Made by a program: the position numbers and the translations under genes. A DNA stretch of 29,259 bases from Geothermovivens sp964644845. GTDB taxonomy: Bacteria; Zhuqueibacterota; Zhuqueibacteria; Oleimicrobiales; Geothermoviventaceae. The DNA lies in the NCBI GenBank assembly GCA_964644845.1, contig CAZXXS010000069.1:1-29259 (forward strand). The letters run 5' to 3'. Shown here one piece after another: positions 15,371 to 22,559 of this stretch (position 1 is the stretch's first letter; each line of letters begins with the position of its first letter). The notes beneath the pieces were generated by a model, which made no database searches, was not told the DNA's origin, and saw nothing but the letters and a program-made list of their open reading frames with translations.

Positions 15371-16525
15371 TCAGGACTGGCCCCTGGAGCTGGACATCAG
15401 GTCGTTGGTGAGCTTGACAAGTTGATCCTTCAGGGCCTTTCGTTTCGACTTGTACTCTTCTTCCGGGATTTTGCCCTCCTCGTAGGCGTCGTCCAGCGCT
15501 GCAATCTCGTGCATCAATGCCTCGTGCTGCTGAAGTCGTGGGTCTGTGGCTGCCGCCGTTGGCTGGCGGCGCCTGGCCCGTGCCAGCGCTCCAACTACCA
15601 CGACAGCCAGAACGAGGATCCCGAGCGCAGCAAGCCAGGGCCCTGACTTCCCCACAAGTGAACCACTGCTGCGCAATGTGACGCTCACGATGGTGCCGGG
15701 CGACAGGTTTTCGGCTTCCCAGCGCTGGTACTGTCTCCCTCGAATGGCAAGTGGTTCGGTCTCGGTGAGCTCCGCACTCTCGATCTTCAAAGACGGATCG
15801 GAAACAAAGAAGCTGAAGACCTGCGTGCTGTAGTCGATGGTTCGAGCGTACTTCACCGTGCCGTTGTCGATCGGCAGACGGTAGCTGTACGACACCCTCT
15901 TTGTACCGGGTGCCAGAGGTTGTACGTCGTAGATTGTGTTACCCTCCTGGGCCAGGTGGTTCATGTCCAGCCCCATTTCTGTTCGAAAGGCGTACGCCCC
16001 GGCCGGGATGCTGAACGCCAGCGTTTTGCGGTAGTGTCCACCCGTGTTCTGGCCGATGTAGGTCTTCTGCGAGTTGCTTGTGATGACCAGGACCTCACGA
16101 AAGTGCATGTCGCTGGTGTCGCGGTCCGCAAAAACGTGGTGCATCTGAACGGAGAGAATCGGTGGCTCAGAGGTCGTGTCGTAAGCCGTTACGGTGAGGG
16201 TCACTGTTGTGTCCGCTCGGAGAACGTGGGCAATGTCGCTGAAGTAAGGCAGCCCAAGATACTCCGCCATGGCCACGTACACGGCGTGGCTGTCGGGTTT
16301 CACATGCGTAAAGCGAAACCGGCCACTCCGGGAAGTTACGGTGGAGTCGATCAACTTCTGCTGGAACGTGTGCCGTGAAAACCAGAGCAGGCGTACTGTG
16401 CATCTCGAAACGGGTTGCATTTCTCGGGAACCGTTCTGCACGCTGCCCTGAATCACAGCGCCACTCGCCCACTGTGGGCTCGCCAACAAGGTCAAAACGA
16501 GCAGAGGTTTCAACAGGTGTCGCAT
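15371..16525 (-). CDS. Ccm-linked exported membrane protein with a carboxypeptidase-regulatory-like domain
   Basis: A 384-residue protein of unknown function. It has a signal peptide (cleavage near WASG-AV), a beta-sandwich resembling the carboxypeptidase regulatory-like/Ig fold (about 24-110: GSVQNG, SGRFRFTHV), further beta-rich sequence to about 285, and one membrane helix (about 293-313). The cytoplasmic tail ends with LDDAYEEGKIPEEEYKSK (about 345-362). The tail resembles the EGK(I/L)xxEEY hairpin in the CcmI-like protein of the same operon. It sits between the ccmI-like gene and ccmA, 2 nt from ccmA, so a role in cytochrome c assembly, perhaps apocytochrome or haem chaperoning, is inferred. 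Nothing catalytic is visible. Confidence 0.7.
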   Translation of the reverse strand: MRHLLKPLLVLTLLASPQWASGAVIQGSVQNGSREMQPVSRCTVRLLWFSRHTFQQKLIDSTVTSRSGRFRFTHVKPDSHAVYVAMAEYLGLPYFSDIAHVLRADTTVTLTVTAYDTTSEPPILSVQMHHVFADRDTSDMHFREVLVITSNSQKTYIGQNTGGHYRKTLAFSIPAGAYAFRTEMGLDMNHLAQEGNTIYDVQPLAPGTKRVSYSYRLPIDNGTVKYARTIDYSTQVFSFFVSDPSLKIESAELTETEPLAIRGRQYQRWEAENLSPGTIVSVTLRSSGSLVGKSGPWLAALGILVLAVVVVGALARARRRQPTAAATDPRLQQHEALMHEIAALDDAYEEGKIPEEEYKSKRKALKDQLVKLTNDLMSSSRGQS

Positions 16526-16835
16526 GTTCGCATGCCTTTGGTTTGTTCCAGGCCCGGGGTTTGGCTTGGCCCGACTCTTACGTTCGTTGCTATTTGGGCG
16601 ATCCGGGTACCCAATCTGTCGAGCGCTTGCGCGCTGGTCGGACGGGCCGATGACTTCCGCAAGTGCTTTTCGGAATCTCCAAACGGCTGCTCTCCAGCCG
16701 GACGCGCAGGTGCGCAGAAGACTTCCGCTACGAAACCGGAACCTTCCCCACCAACCCGCTGTCCATTGAAAGGTTGAACACTGACCTTGGACGACGCAGA
16801 CGAGAAGGCCCCTTGCTTTTCTCTGAAACGGCTAC
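16526..16835. other. 310-nt gap inside the ccm operon with no recognised gene
   Basis: Reading both strands shows only low-quality open frames with no family resemblance. There is no clear terminator or promoter. The gap interrupts an otherwise tightly packed - strand operon, so it may be the remains of a lost gene (for instance a ccmG or ccmH) or hold an internal promoter. Both ideas are speculation. Confidence 0.4.
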
Positions 16836-17129
16836 TCACCCATGTTTCTTGCGGCGCAGTTTTTGGATCTCGCGTTCTAGAGCGTCTTCCAGCCTGGCTC
16901 GCTCCGCTGCTTTTTGCTGAACGTACGTGTTGTACTCCTCAGCGGTCAGTTTGCCGAGAGCAAGGTCAAGTTCAGCTTCTTCCAGATTCACGTCCAGTAG
17001 TGTCTCGGCTGCACTTGTGCGGAATTCGGTTTTGCCGTAAGGTGAAGCGGCAACCGTCTTGCGGAAAAGCGGCTCCAGCGTGTACGCGAAAGCGATCAGA
17101 CCGATGACGAAAAACCAAATCAGGGTCAT
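16836..17129 (-). CDS. Small CcmI-like membrane protein
   Basis: A 97-residue protein: one N-terminal membrane helix (MTLIWFFVIGLIAFAYTLEP, about residues 2-20), a linker, then two charged helices with LDLALGKLTAEEY (about 57-69). CcmI and related proteins start with a similar helix, followed by a helical segment of the form D-x-x-x-GK-(L/I)-x-x-E-(D/E)-Y. Classical CcmI also has a large TPR domain, absent here, so this is a minimal form or a distinct family. ATG 17129 has GAGG 6 nt upstream, and the gene begins 7 nt after the ccmF stop. It probably helps present apocytochrome to CcmF. Confidence 0.65.
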   Translation of the reverse strand: MTLIWFFVIGLIAFAYTLEPLFRKTVAASPYGKTEFRTSAAETLLDVNLEEAELDLALGKLTAEEYNTYVQQKAAERARLEDALEREIQKLRRKKHG

Positions 17130-17136
17130 TCTTACC

Positions 17137-19089
17137 TCAGGCAGTGGTCTCGGGTTTACGAGGTGGCAGCAAAGCCACAATGCTTCCAAGGGCGAGTAGA
17201 ATGCCTCCAATCCAGATCCAGAGCGTCAGCGGGTTCACCAGAACTTGCAACGTGGCTCGGCCGTCTTCTTCGAAACTGGCCAGAATGAAGTAAAGGTCCT
17301 CATGCAATCGGCTGCGAATGTCGACTTCGGTCACCGGATCGTAATTGGGGTAGAAGTCCTTACGCGAAACCATCTGGCCCAACGGTTTGCCGGCGTTGGT
17401 GACGTCGGCACGAGCGACCACAGAGGTCCGATCCCCTTCCTTTTCCACTTGAACGCCTTTGAACGTGAGCTCGTACCGGCCGATCGTAAGTTTATCGCCC
17501 GGTGACACCGTCTTCGTGACCTGTTTGACGAAGGTAGATGAGCCGACGATTCCTACGATCATTACAGCGACGCCGAGATGTACAACGGCGCTGCCGTAAC
17601 GCCGCCGCTGTGTGGCGAACAAGTGGCCCAGGGCCCTGAGAAAAGATTCCCCGGTTTTCCGTGCTCGGACACGGGCCGTATTCACGGCGTCGAGCACGGA
17701 GCTCGTCGCTGCTGCCGAAGAGAGGGCAAACGCAACCACGGCCAGCGCGTGTCGTGCACCCAAGGCCACGGCGACCACCGAGGCTGCGACCCCGAGCACA
17801 AGCGGCACGGCCAGCCGCCGCAACAGTTTCGAGACCGACGTCATGCTCCAGCCCAGGGCTGGACAGAACAGAAGCAAGATCAAAAGCCCGACGCCGAAGG
17901 GTCGAGTCATCCGGTTGAACCAGTCCGTCTGGATGGTGAGCTGCTTACCCAGCAAGCCCTGCGAAATCGAAGGGAAAAGCGTTCCCCAGAAAACCATCAA
18001 GACGAGGCCGGAGAAAAGTACGTTAAACAGAAGGATAGCCACTTCCTGTGAGAAAACAGAACGAAACTGCGGTGGATTTCGGAGGTCTTTGTAACGGTAA
18101 ACCACGAGACCAAAAGGGATCACCAGAGCCACAAACATGAAGGCCAGGAAAATGGGGCCAAGGTTCGATCGGGAGAACGCGTGCACGGACGAGATGAGTC
18201 CGCTGCGCGTGATGAACGTACCGAGAATCGTCAGCACAAACGTGATGATGATTAGCGAGAAATTCCAGATCTTGAAGACTCCTTTGCGCTCCTGAATGAT
18301 AACAGAATGCAGGAAGGCGGTGCCGGTGATCCACGGCATCAAGGAGGCGTTTTCCACAGGATCCCAGCCCCAGTAGCCACCCCAACCCAGCTCCACGTAT
18401 GCCCACTGGGCGCCCAGCAGAATGCCGATGCCGAGAACGAGCCACGAGAACAGGGTCCACCGTCGGATTTTTCGGATCCACTGCACGTCGAGCCGTCCGA
18501 GCGCCAGAGCCGCCATGGCGAAGGAAAAGGGAACGGCGAAGCCAACGAAGCCCACGTACAAGCTCGGTGGGTGGATGACCATTTCCGGGTTGCGTAGCAG
18601 AGGGTTCAAACCAAGTCCATCTGCTGGACGGTAATTCAGGCGCTCGAAAGGGTTCGAGGCGACTGTGGCCAGAATCAGAAAAAAGGCTGTGATGGCCAGC
18701 ATCGAGGTCAGGGTTGCAGAGAGTAGGCTCGTGTCGCCGGACCTCCGCTCCGTCCAGATGACGATCACGGTGTAGATCGTCATCAGCCAAACCCAGAACA
18801 GCAGAGACCCGGCCTGGCCAGCCCACAGCGACGACAGCAAATAGAAGAGCGGTAGACTGCGGTTGGAGTATTCAGCGACGTACCGAATGCTGAAATCGTG
18901 GATGAGGAAAGCGCGAATTAAAATCAAAGAAGCCAATGTGACCAAGACAAAAGTGGCAATGGCGGCCCGTTGACCACTCAAGGCCAGTGCTTGATCCTTT
19001 CGCGCCGCAGCTAAGGCCGAGGCAATCATCCCCCACAACGTGAGTAGCAAAGCGACAACAAGCAGGGGGTAGCCCAGGTCAGTCAGCAC
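17137..19089 (-). CDS. ccmF: CcmF haem lyase
   Basis: A 650-residue polytopic protein with about 14-15 membrane helices. The WWD motif WGGYWGWDPVENASLMPW is centred near residue 240, and the conserved His pair of CcmF appears in MVIHPPSLYVG (before the WWD) and in AFLHSVIIQERKG (after it). The C-terminal part has a periplasmic domain (about 530-620) and a final helix. CcmF attaches haem from CcmE to CxxCH sites of apocytochromes c. The start is GTG 19089 with GGAGGA upstream. It follows ccmE by 24 nt. Length matches the family. Confidence 0.95.
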   Translation of the reverse strand: MLTDLGYPLLVVALLLTLWGMIASALAAARKDQALALSGQRAAIATFVLVTLASLILIRAFLIHDFSIRYVAEYSNRSLPLFYLLSSLWAGQAGSLLFWVWLMTIYTVIVIWTERRSGDTSLLSATLTSMLAITAFFLILATVASNPFERLNYRPADGLGLNPLLRNPEMVIHPPSLYVGFVGFAVPFSFAMAALALGRLDVQWIRKIRRWTLFSWLVLGIGILLGAQWAYVELGWGGYWGWDPVENASLMPWITGTAFLHSVIIQERKGVFKIWNFSLIIITFVLTILGTFITRSGLISSVHAFSRSNLGPIFLAFMFVALVIPFGLVVYRYKDLRNPPQFRSVFSQEVAILLFNVLFSGLVLMVFWGTLFPSISQGLLGKQLTIQTDWFNRMTRPFGVGLLILLLFCPALGWSMTSVSKLLRRLAVPLVLGVAASVVAVALGARHALAVVAFALSSAAATSSVLDAVNTARVRARKTGESFLRALGHLFATQRRRYGSAVVHLGVAVMIVGIVGSSTFVKQVTKTVSPGDKLTIGRYELTFKGVQVEKEGDRTSVVARADVTNAGKPLGQMVSRKDFYPNYDPVTEVDIRSRLHEDLYFILASFEEDGRATLQVLVNPLTLWIWIGGILLALGSIVALLPPRKPETTA

Positions 19090-19113
19090 AGGGTTCCTCC
19101 GTGTTCAGGTCTC

Positions 19114-19530
19114 TCACGTGCCTTTGTCCGCTGTGGTCTGGTCTTCTGCGGCCGGTTCGTACTTGGACGGGCATTTGACGAGGATGTTGTTGGCGTGAAA
19201 GACCCCGTCTTCCCCCAACTTACCTTCCACGACAATGCTCTCGCCGGAATTGAACATGTCCGGGGCCACACCTTTGTAAATCACTGGAAGGGAAGCCGCC
19301 CCGTCGGTCAGCTCGAAGCGCAGCGTCAGAGAGTCGGCATCCCAACGGACCGTGGTGGAGTCTACGTGGCCGTTGACTCTCAAACCTTTGCCAATTAAAT
19401 CGTTGTGCTTTTTCAGCTCTGAGACGGTTTGAAAATACTGGGAGCTGTTGCGCATGCCGCTGAGCATGATGAAAATGGCCCCAGCAATCAGCACGAGAGC
19501 ACCAATGACGGTTCGCGAGCGGTTGCGCAT
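19114..19530 (-). CDS. ccmE: CcmE haem chaperone, cysteine (CxxxY) type
   Basis: A 138-residue protein: one N-terminal membrane anchor (about 8-25) and a periplasmic OB-fold. The haem-binding site is C120-P-S-K-Y124; the family's usual form is HxxxY (H130 in E. coli), and the Cys form is known from archaea and Desulfovibrio-type bacteria. CcmE takes haem from CcmC and hands it to CcmF. The start at ATG 19530 has GGAGG upstream. The longer reading from 19593 begins upstream of the likely transcription start, so it is not used. It is the first gene of the ccm operon. Confidence 0.93.
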   Translation of the reverse strand: MRNRSRTVIGALVLIAGAIFIMLSGMRNSSQYFQTVSELKKHNDLIGKGLRVNGHVDSTTVRWDADSLTLRFELTDGAASLPVIYKGVAPDMFNSGESIVVEGKLGEDGVFHANNILVKCPSKYEPAAEDQTTADKGT

Positions 19531-19584
19531 CCCAACCTCCGCTTCCTTAAGTCCCAAAATCTGTGCGTAAATTCTACTGTGATC

Positions 19585-19613
19585 AATATACAAAAGCGGC
19601 TTTCGAATATCAA
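19585..19613 (-). promoter_or_regulatory. Sigma-70-type promoter of the ccm operon
   Basis: On the - strand TTGATA (19613-19608) is followed after exactly 17 nt by TATATT (19590-19585). Both boxes are near the sigma-70 consensus. The expected transcription start near 19578 gives a leader of roughly 48 nt before the ccmE ATG at 19530. The AT-rich character stands out against the GC-rich surroundings. Confidence 0.75.
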
Positions 19614-20046
19614 TGCGTTTTTGGGATGATTGTTCCTCGAGGTTTTCGCTGCAGTTGGAAAAAGCGCAGAACCTCAGCGGCCAACCTTGGCGTTCTGCAT
19701 CACCCCGGCCTGAAGGGATTTCGGGAGAGCGAGCGGAACCCTGCTGGACAGCGTCTCAGGCATGTCCGCTCACCAAGAAGAGCCGCAAAAAGTGTGCTGC
19801 GAGCGAAAACAAGGAAGAGAGGAGAATGCCAGAGGGCTGCCCGGTGGTGCAGGGGGCAATTAGCCGATGTTTGATTTCGGTCACCACTTGGCGGCGCACT
19901 GCCCGGTCGCAACGGATAGGCAAAAGGCCTTGGGGCCGCTCCCGACTGAAAGACGGGTTGGGTGGCGAAGTGGCGGTACCGGTCGAACAACAGTTGGAGG
20001 AGAAAGATCGGTCGGAAGCGGTAATCTGGCGGGCTTACACGCTGGC
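19614..20046. other. Gap between the sigma operon and the ccm promoter
   Basis: About 430 nt. A + strand frame (19613-20146) and a - strand frame (19700-19990) are open, but neither resembles a protein family, and the first runs into the anti-sigma gene on the other strand. No clear terminator follows the anti-sigma gene. No tRNA or known RNA class is recognised. Confidence 0.4.
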
Positions 20047-20292
20047 TTACGTGTTCCTGCGGCGCGGTAGGTTCAGGATTTTGAACAGCCTGCGGTTGAC
20101 GTCCTCAGGCACGTTTTCTTCCGGGACCACTTCGCGATACAGGTAGACCACCTGTTTGACCGTGTCCAGGATAATTTTGCACTCAGGGCACTCTTCGACG
20201 TGGTCGGCGAGTTCTCGACAGATTGGAGCATCGAGGTCTTCGCCGAGCGCGTCACACAGGCGAGTGAAATCGTGTTTGCTGTGTTCGACCAT
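20047..20292 (-). CDS. Soluble zinc-binding anti-sigma factor (ZAS type)
   Basis: An 81-residue protein with the ZAS/zf-HC2 signature C13 ... H31-VEE-C35-PE-C38, which chelates zinc and can sense oxidants or metals. Unlike many anti-sigma factors it has no membrane helix, so it would act in the cytoplasm, as RsrA and ChrR do. After the zinc motif comes a helical C-terminus with a basic end (PRRRNT). It starts 3 nt after the sigma factor stop codon, the classic arrangement for a cognate pair. The signal is not visible from sequence. Confidence 0.82.
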   Translation of the reverse strand: MVEHSKHDFTRLCDALGEDLDAPICRELADHVEECPECKIILDTVKQVVYLYREVVPEENVPEDVNRRLFKILNLPRRRNT

Positions 20293-20295
20293 CCC

Positions 20296-20895
20296 TTACG
20301 CGCCCTTCTGGTTGCGACGTACTCGTTCCTGAAAATAGTCGCTCAGGATGTCCCTGAGGAAAAGCCGCGCGCGTCGCAGACGCGTTTTGACGTTGTCCTC
20401 AGTGAGGTTCAAGATCTGTGCAGTTTCTTTGATCGACAGCTGCTCCAGATCGCGCAGCACAAACACCGAGCGGTAAATGTCTGGCAGCTGTTCGATGGCT
20501 TCTTCCATTTTGGCTCTCGCCTCGTCATCCAGCAGCCGATGAACAGGGTACTGGGACCAGTCAACGAGACTCCCGCGGGTTATCTCCTCGTGCTCCGGTT
20601 CGTCCAGCGAGAAAAAGGTCTGTTTGTGATGGCGCGAGCGGAGCTTCATCAGGCTGGCGTTCACGGCGATGCGGTAGATCCAGGTGTAGAACGTGGAACG
20701 CTCGTCGAACGTGTGGAGCTTCTCGTAAGCGCTGAGGAAGGTCTCCTGGAGAATGTCTTCCGCATCCTCCCGGTTGCGCATCATTCGCAGCGCCAAGTTG
20801 TAAATCCGACCGCTGTACTTTTCCACAAGCTGGGCGAAGGCGGCTGAATCGCCGTTCTTGGCCCGTCGCACCAGCTGCGTTTCGCTCTGGTCCAT
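20296..20895 (-). CDS. ECF-type RNA polymerase sigma factor
   Basis: A 199-residue sigma-70 family protein. Region 2 lies at about residues 8-90 (YNLALRMMRNREDAEDILQ, then the promoter-melting FYTWIYRIAVNASLMKLR). Region 4 lies at about 130-190 (LPDIYRSVFVLRDLEQLSI, then helix-turn-helix IKETAQILNLTEDNVKTRL). Region 1.1 and region 3 are absent, as in ECF sigma factors. It would direct transcription of a stress or envelope regulon and be held by the anti-sigma factor encoded next. The upstream 124 nt contain no obvious autoregulatory GGAAC-type -35 box. Confidence 0.93.
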   Translation of the reverse strand: MDQSETQLVRRAKNGDSAAFAQLVEKYSGRIYNLALRMMRNREDAEDILQETFLSAYEKLHTFDERSTFYTWIYRIAVNASLMKLRSRHHKQTFFSLDEPEHEEITRGSLVDWSQYPVHRLLDDEARAKMEEAIEQLPDIYRSVFVLRDLEQLSIKETAQILNLTEDNVKTRLRRARLFLRDILSDYFQERVRRNQKGA

Positions 20896-21019
20896 CGACA
20901 GCCTTGCCGCTAATGACCGTGTACAGGGAATGTCCCTTCGCCGGCGCCGGATTCTGCCGACGAATCCCTACGCTCACAACTTTCGGCCGATTGAACCAGG
21001 CGAACCGCACATCCGTAAA

Positions 21020-21235
21020 TCAAGCCCGCTCGTTGCGACGCTCACGCTTTGACCTGGACGGGAAAGTGGTAATCCCGCCGAGTAGCATTCCGTAGAGTGT
21101 GGTTACCCAGGGGTTGCTGGTGAGCGGGCAGGTGCCACTGTGGCAGCCGATGAAGTGGTAGTACGCGTAACCAGCCACTGCACCGATGGCCAGACCAGCA
21201 ACGAACTTGAACCATTTGTTCCAAATGGTGCGCAA
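21020..21235 (-). CDS. DUF6132-like small membrane protein
   Basis: About 71 residues. A glycine-patterned hydrophobic helix (VAGLAIGAVAGYAYYHFIG) is followed by CHSGTCPLTSNPWVTTLYG, a second hydrophobic stretch and a basic tail. This pattern matches what I know as the DUF6132 family, whose function is unknown; the two conserved cysteines could be redox-active or bind metal. The start is uncertain: TTG 21235 gives the family length, while GTG 21295 would add 20 unrelated residues, and neither has a strong ribosome binding site. It lies 124 nt upstream of the ECF sigma factor on the same strand and may share its transcript. Confidence 0.75.
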   Translation of the reverse strand: MRTIWNKWFKFVAGLAIGAVAGYAYYHFIGCHSGTCPLTSNPWVTTLYGMLLGGITTFPSRSKRERRNERA

Positions 21236-21295
21236 GCGTTGTGTGTTCCCGTGGCTTACAGTTGGTTGGATGCCGTGGCAACTCAGAAGTGCCAC

Positions 21296-21843
21296 TGCGG
21301 CTTGCCTGGTCCCACGTGCCTCGAAGCATCCGCGTTGGCAAACTACGAAACTGCACCTTTAAAAGCAAGTTGTGAACCACGCAGCGGTACCCGTCTTCCT
21401 GCGGTTTCCTGTGGTGAACAGATCCCGGACGTTCCAAACGCCGTGCAGAACCCTGCCTTCGCTCAGAAGAAGTTGCTTCACGGCGTGGGCGGTGTCTGAC
21501 GCTTTGGTTGGAAGGGGTTTGTTTCCCCCGGTAACCGTTTTTTGCTGCGCCATTCTGCCCATTTGCGGAGAAATCCCTGCTGAGCCCGAAGAGCAAAAGC
21601 GAAGGTAAGAGCGGGGCTTTTGTGGCCCACAGACCCTGCCCCCGTTCGGGTTGGGGAGTACGCTCTGCGGGCGTGCCCGCAGAAACGTGCCACCGCACAG
21701 TGCGAACCGGAGAAGGGCCCGTTGATGAGGTGACAGTTCGCGGGGAAACCCGTGTTTGCGCAAAGGTGCAAGTCCGTTGACCGGGAAGATCTCAGACGGG
21801 TGTGAAACTTTTGCTTGCGAAGTTCGTACAAAATGCCGAAATT
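21296..21843. other. Long divergent intergenic region with hairpins
   Basis: About 550 nt between the - strand DUF6132-like gene and the + strand TetR gene, with no believable protein. It holds a perfect 8-bp stem CTGCGGGC/GCCCGCAG with a 2-nt spacer at 21665-21682 and other GC-rich short stems between 21640 and 21790. No known riboswitch or RNA class was recognised by eye. Promoters for both flanking genes should lie here. TTGCGA (21815-21820) and GAAATT (21838-21843), 17 nt apart, are a weak candidate for tetR. Confidence 0.45.
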
Positions 21844-21863
21844 CTGACTGACCAGTCAGTCAG
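21844..21863 (+). promoter_or_regulatory. TetR-type operator
   Basis: CTGACTGAC-CA-GTCAGTCAG is a perfect inverted repeat with 9-bp arms, 21 nt upstream of the tetR ATG. A further half-site, CAGTCAG, follows at 21867-21873. Repeats of TGAC/GTCA type are common operators of TetR-family efflux regulators. Being placed between the likely promoter and the start codon, it would let the regulator repress its own gene and the pump genes behind it. Confidence 0.85.
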
Positions 21864-21884
21864 TTCCAGTCAGTGGAGGGCCAA

Positions 21885-22505
21885 ATGTCGCGTACGAACC
21901 AGCGCCAGGAGCTCAAAGAAGAGCGGCGCCGGGTGATTTTGGAAGCAGCACTGCACGTTTTTGCCAATCGAGGGTTTGACAAGGCGACTGTGGACGAAGT
22001 GGCTGAGAGGGCGGGGATCAGCAAGGGCGCCATCTACCTTTACTACAAGAACAAAGAGGCGCTTTTTTTCTCGCTTTTTGAGCGCAAGATGAATGAGGCG
22101 AATGAACCGATCGCCACAGCCATGCGTTCCGCCAGGTCTCTGCCGGATCTCGTACAGAAAGTCGTTACGGCGCAGCTGGAGTTCCTGCAATCGAACCAGG
22201 ATTTTTTTCGGATTTTTTCCTCCGAACAAGCCCGTCTCGATCTGGACTTCCGCGGCGACTTCCGGCGTTTGCTGCGGCGCCGTTTGAACGCCTACATCAA
22301 CGAACTTGGCAAGGCCATCGGACGGTTCATCGGTGCTGACCAGGAAGCGCTGTCGCGGGATCTGGCGCTTTCGTTGATCGGCATGATGAACACCCACACG
22401 GCAGACTGGATCATTAACCATCGTTCCGAGCCCCTAACGCAGAAGATCGATCTAATCGTGAACCTTTTCCTGCAGGGGGTTGAGCAATTTGCCGTCGAGA
22501 ACTGA
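21885..22505 (+). CDS. TetR/AcrR-family transcriptional regulator
   Basis: A 206-residue regulator. The N-terminal helix-turn-helix (about residues 14-60) shows ILEAALHVFANRGFDKATV and AERAGISKGAIYLYYKNKE, strong TetR marks. The C-terminal half is helical and variable, forming the ligand and dimer domain; the ligand is unknown. The start at ATG 21885 has GGAGGG directly upstream. It is the first gene of the TolC/adaptor/RND operon and probably represses it through the inverted repeat at 21844-21863. Confidence 0.93.
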   Translation: MSRTNQRQELKEERRRVILEAALHVFANRGFDKATVDEVAERAGISKGAIYLYYKNKEALFFSLFERKMNEANEPIATAMRSARSLPDLVQKVVTAQLEFLQSNQDFFRIFSSEQARLDLDFRGDFRRLLRRRLNAYINELGKAIGRFIGADQEALSRDLALSLIGMMNTHTADWIINHRSEPLTQKIDLIVNLFLQGVEQFAVEN

Positions 22506-22559
22506 GCGTTGTCTGCGTGGACACATTTCTCGCAGTTTCGAAACCAGTGGGAGGTTGGC

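Noticed and set aside
19613..20146. 177-residue + strand open frame between the ccm and sigma operons
   Set aside because: It runs into the well-supported anti-sigma gene on the opposite strand, and the translation is Arg/Ser-rich without motifs.
21042..21698. 224-residue-scale - strand frame over the DUF6132-like gene
   Set aside because: It overlaps the DUF6132-like gene in another frame; the sequence has no family features.
21700..21800. Possible cobalamin riboswitch (GGTGCAAGTCC at about 21764-21774)
   Set aside because: Only one short element is similar; the B12 box and the rest of the core are absent, and the downstream gene is a TetR regulator.
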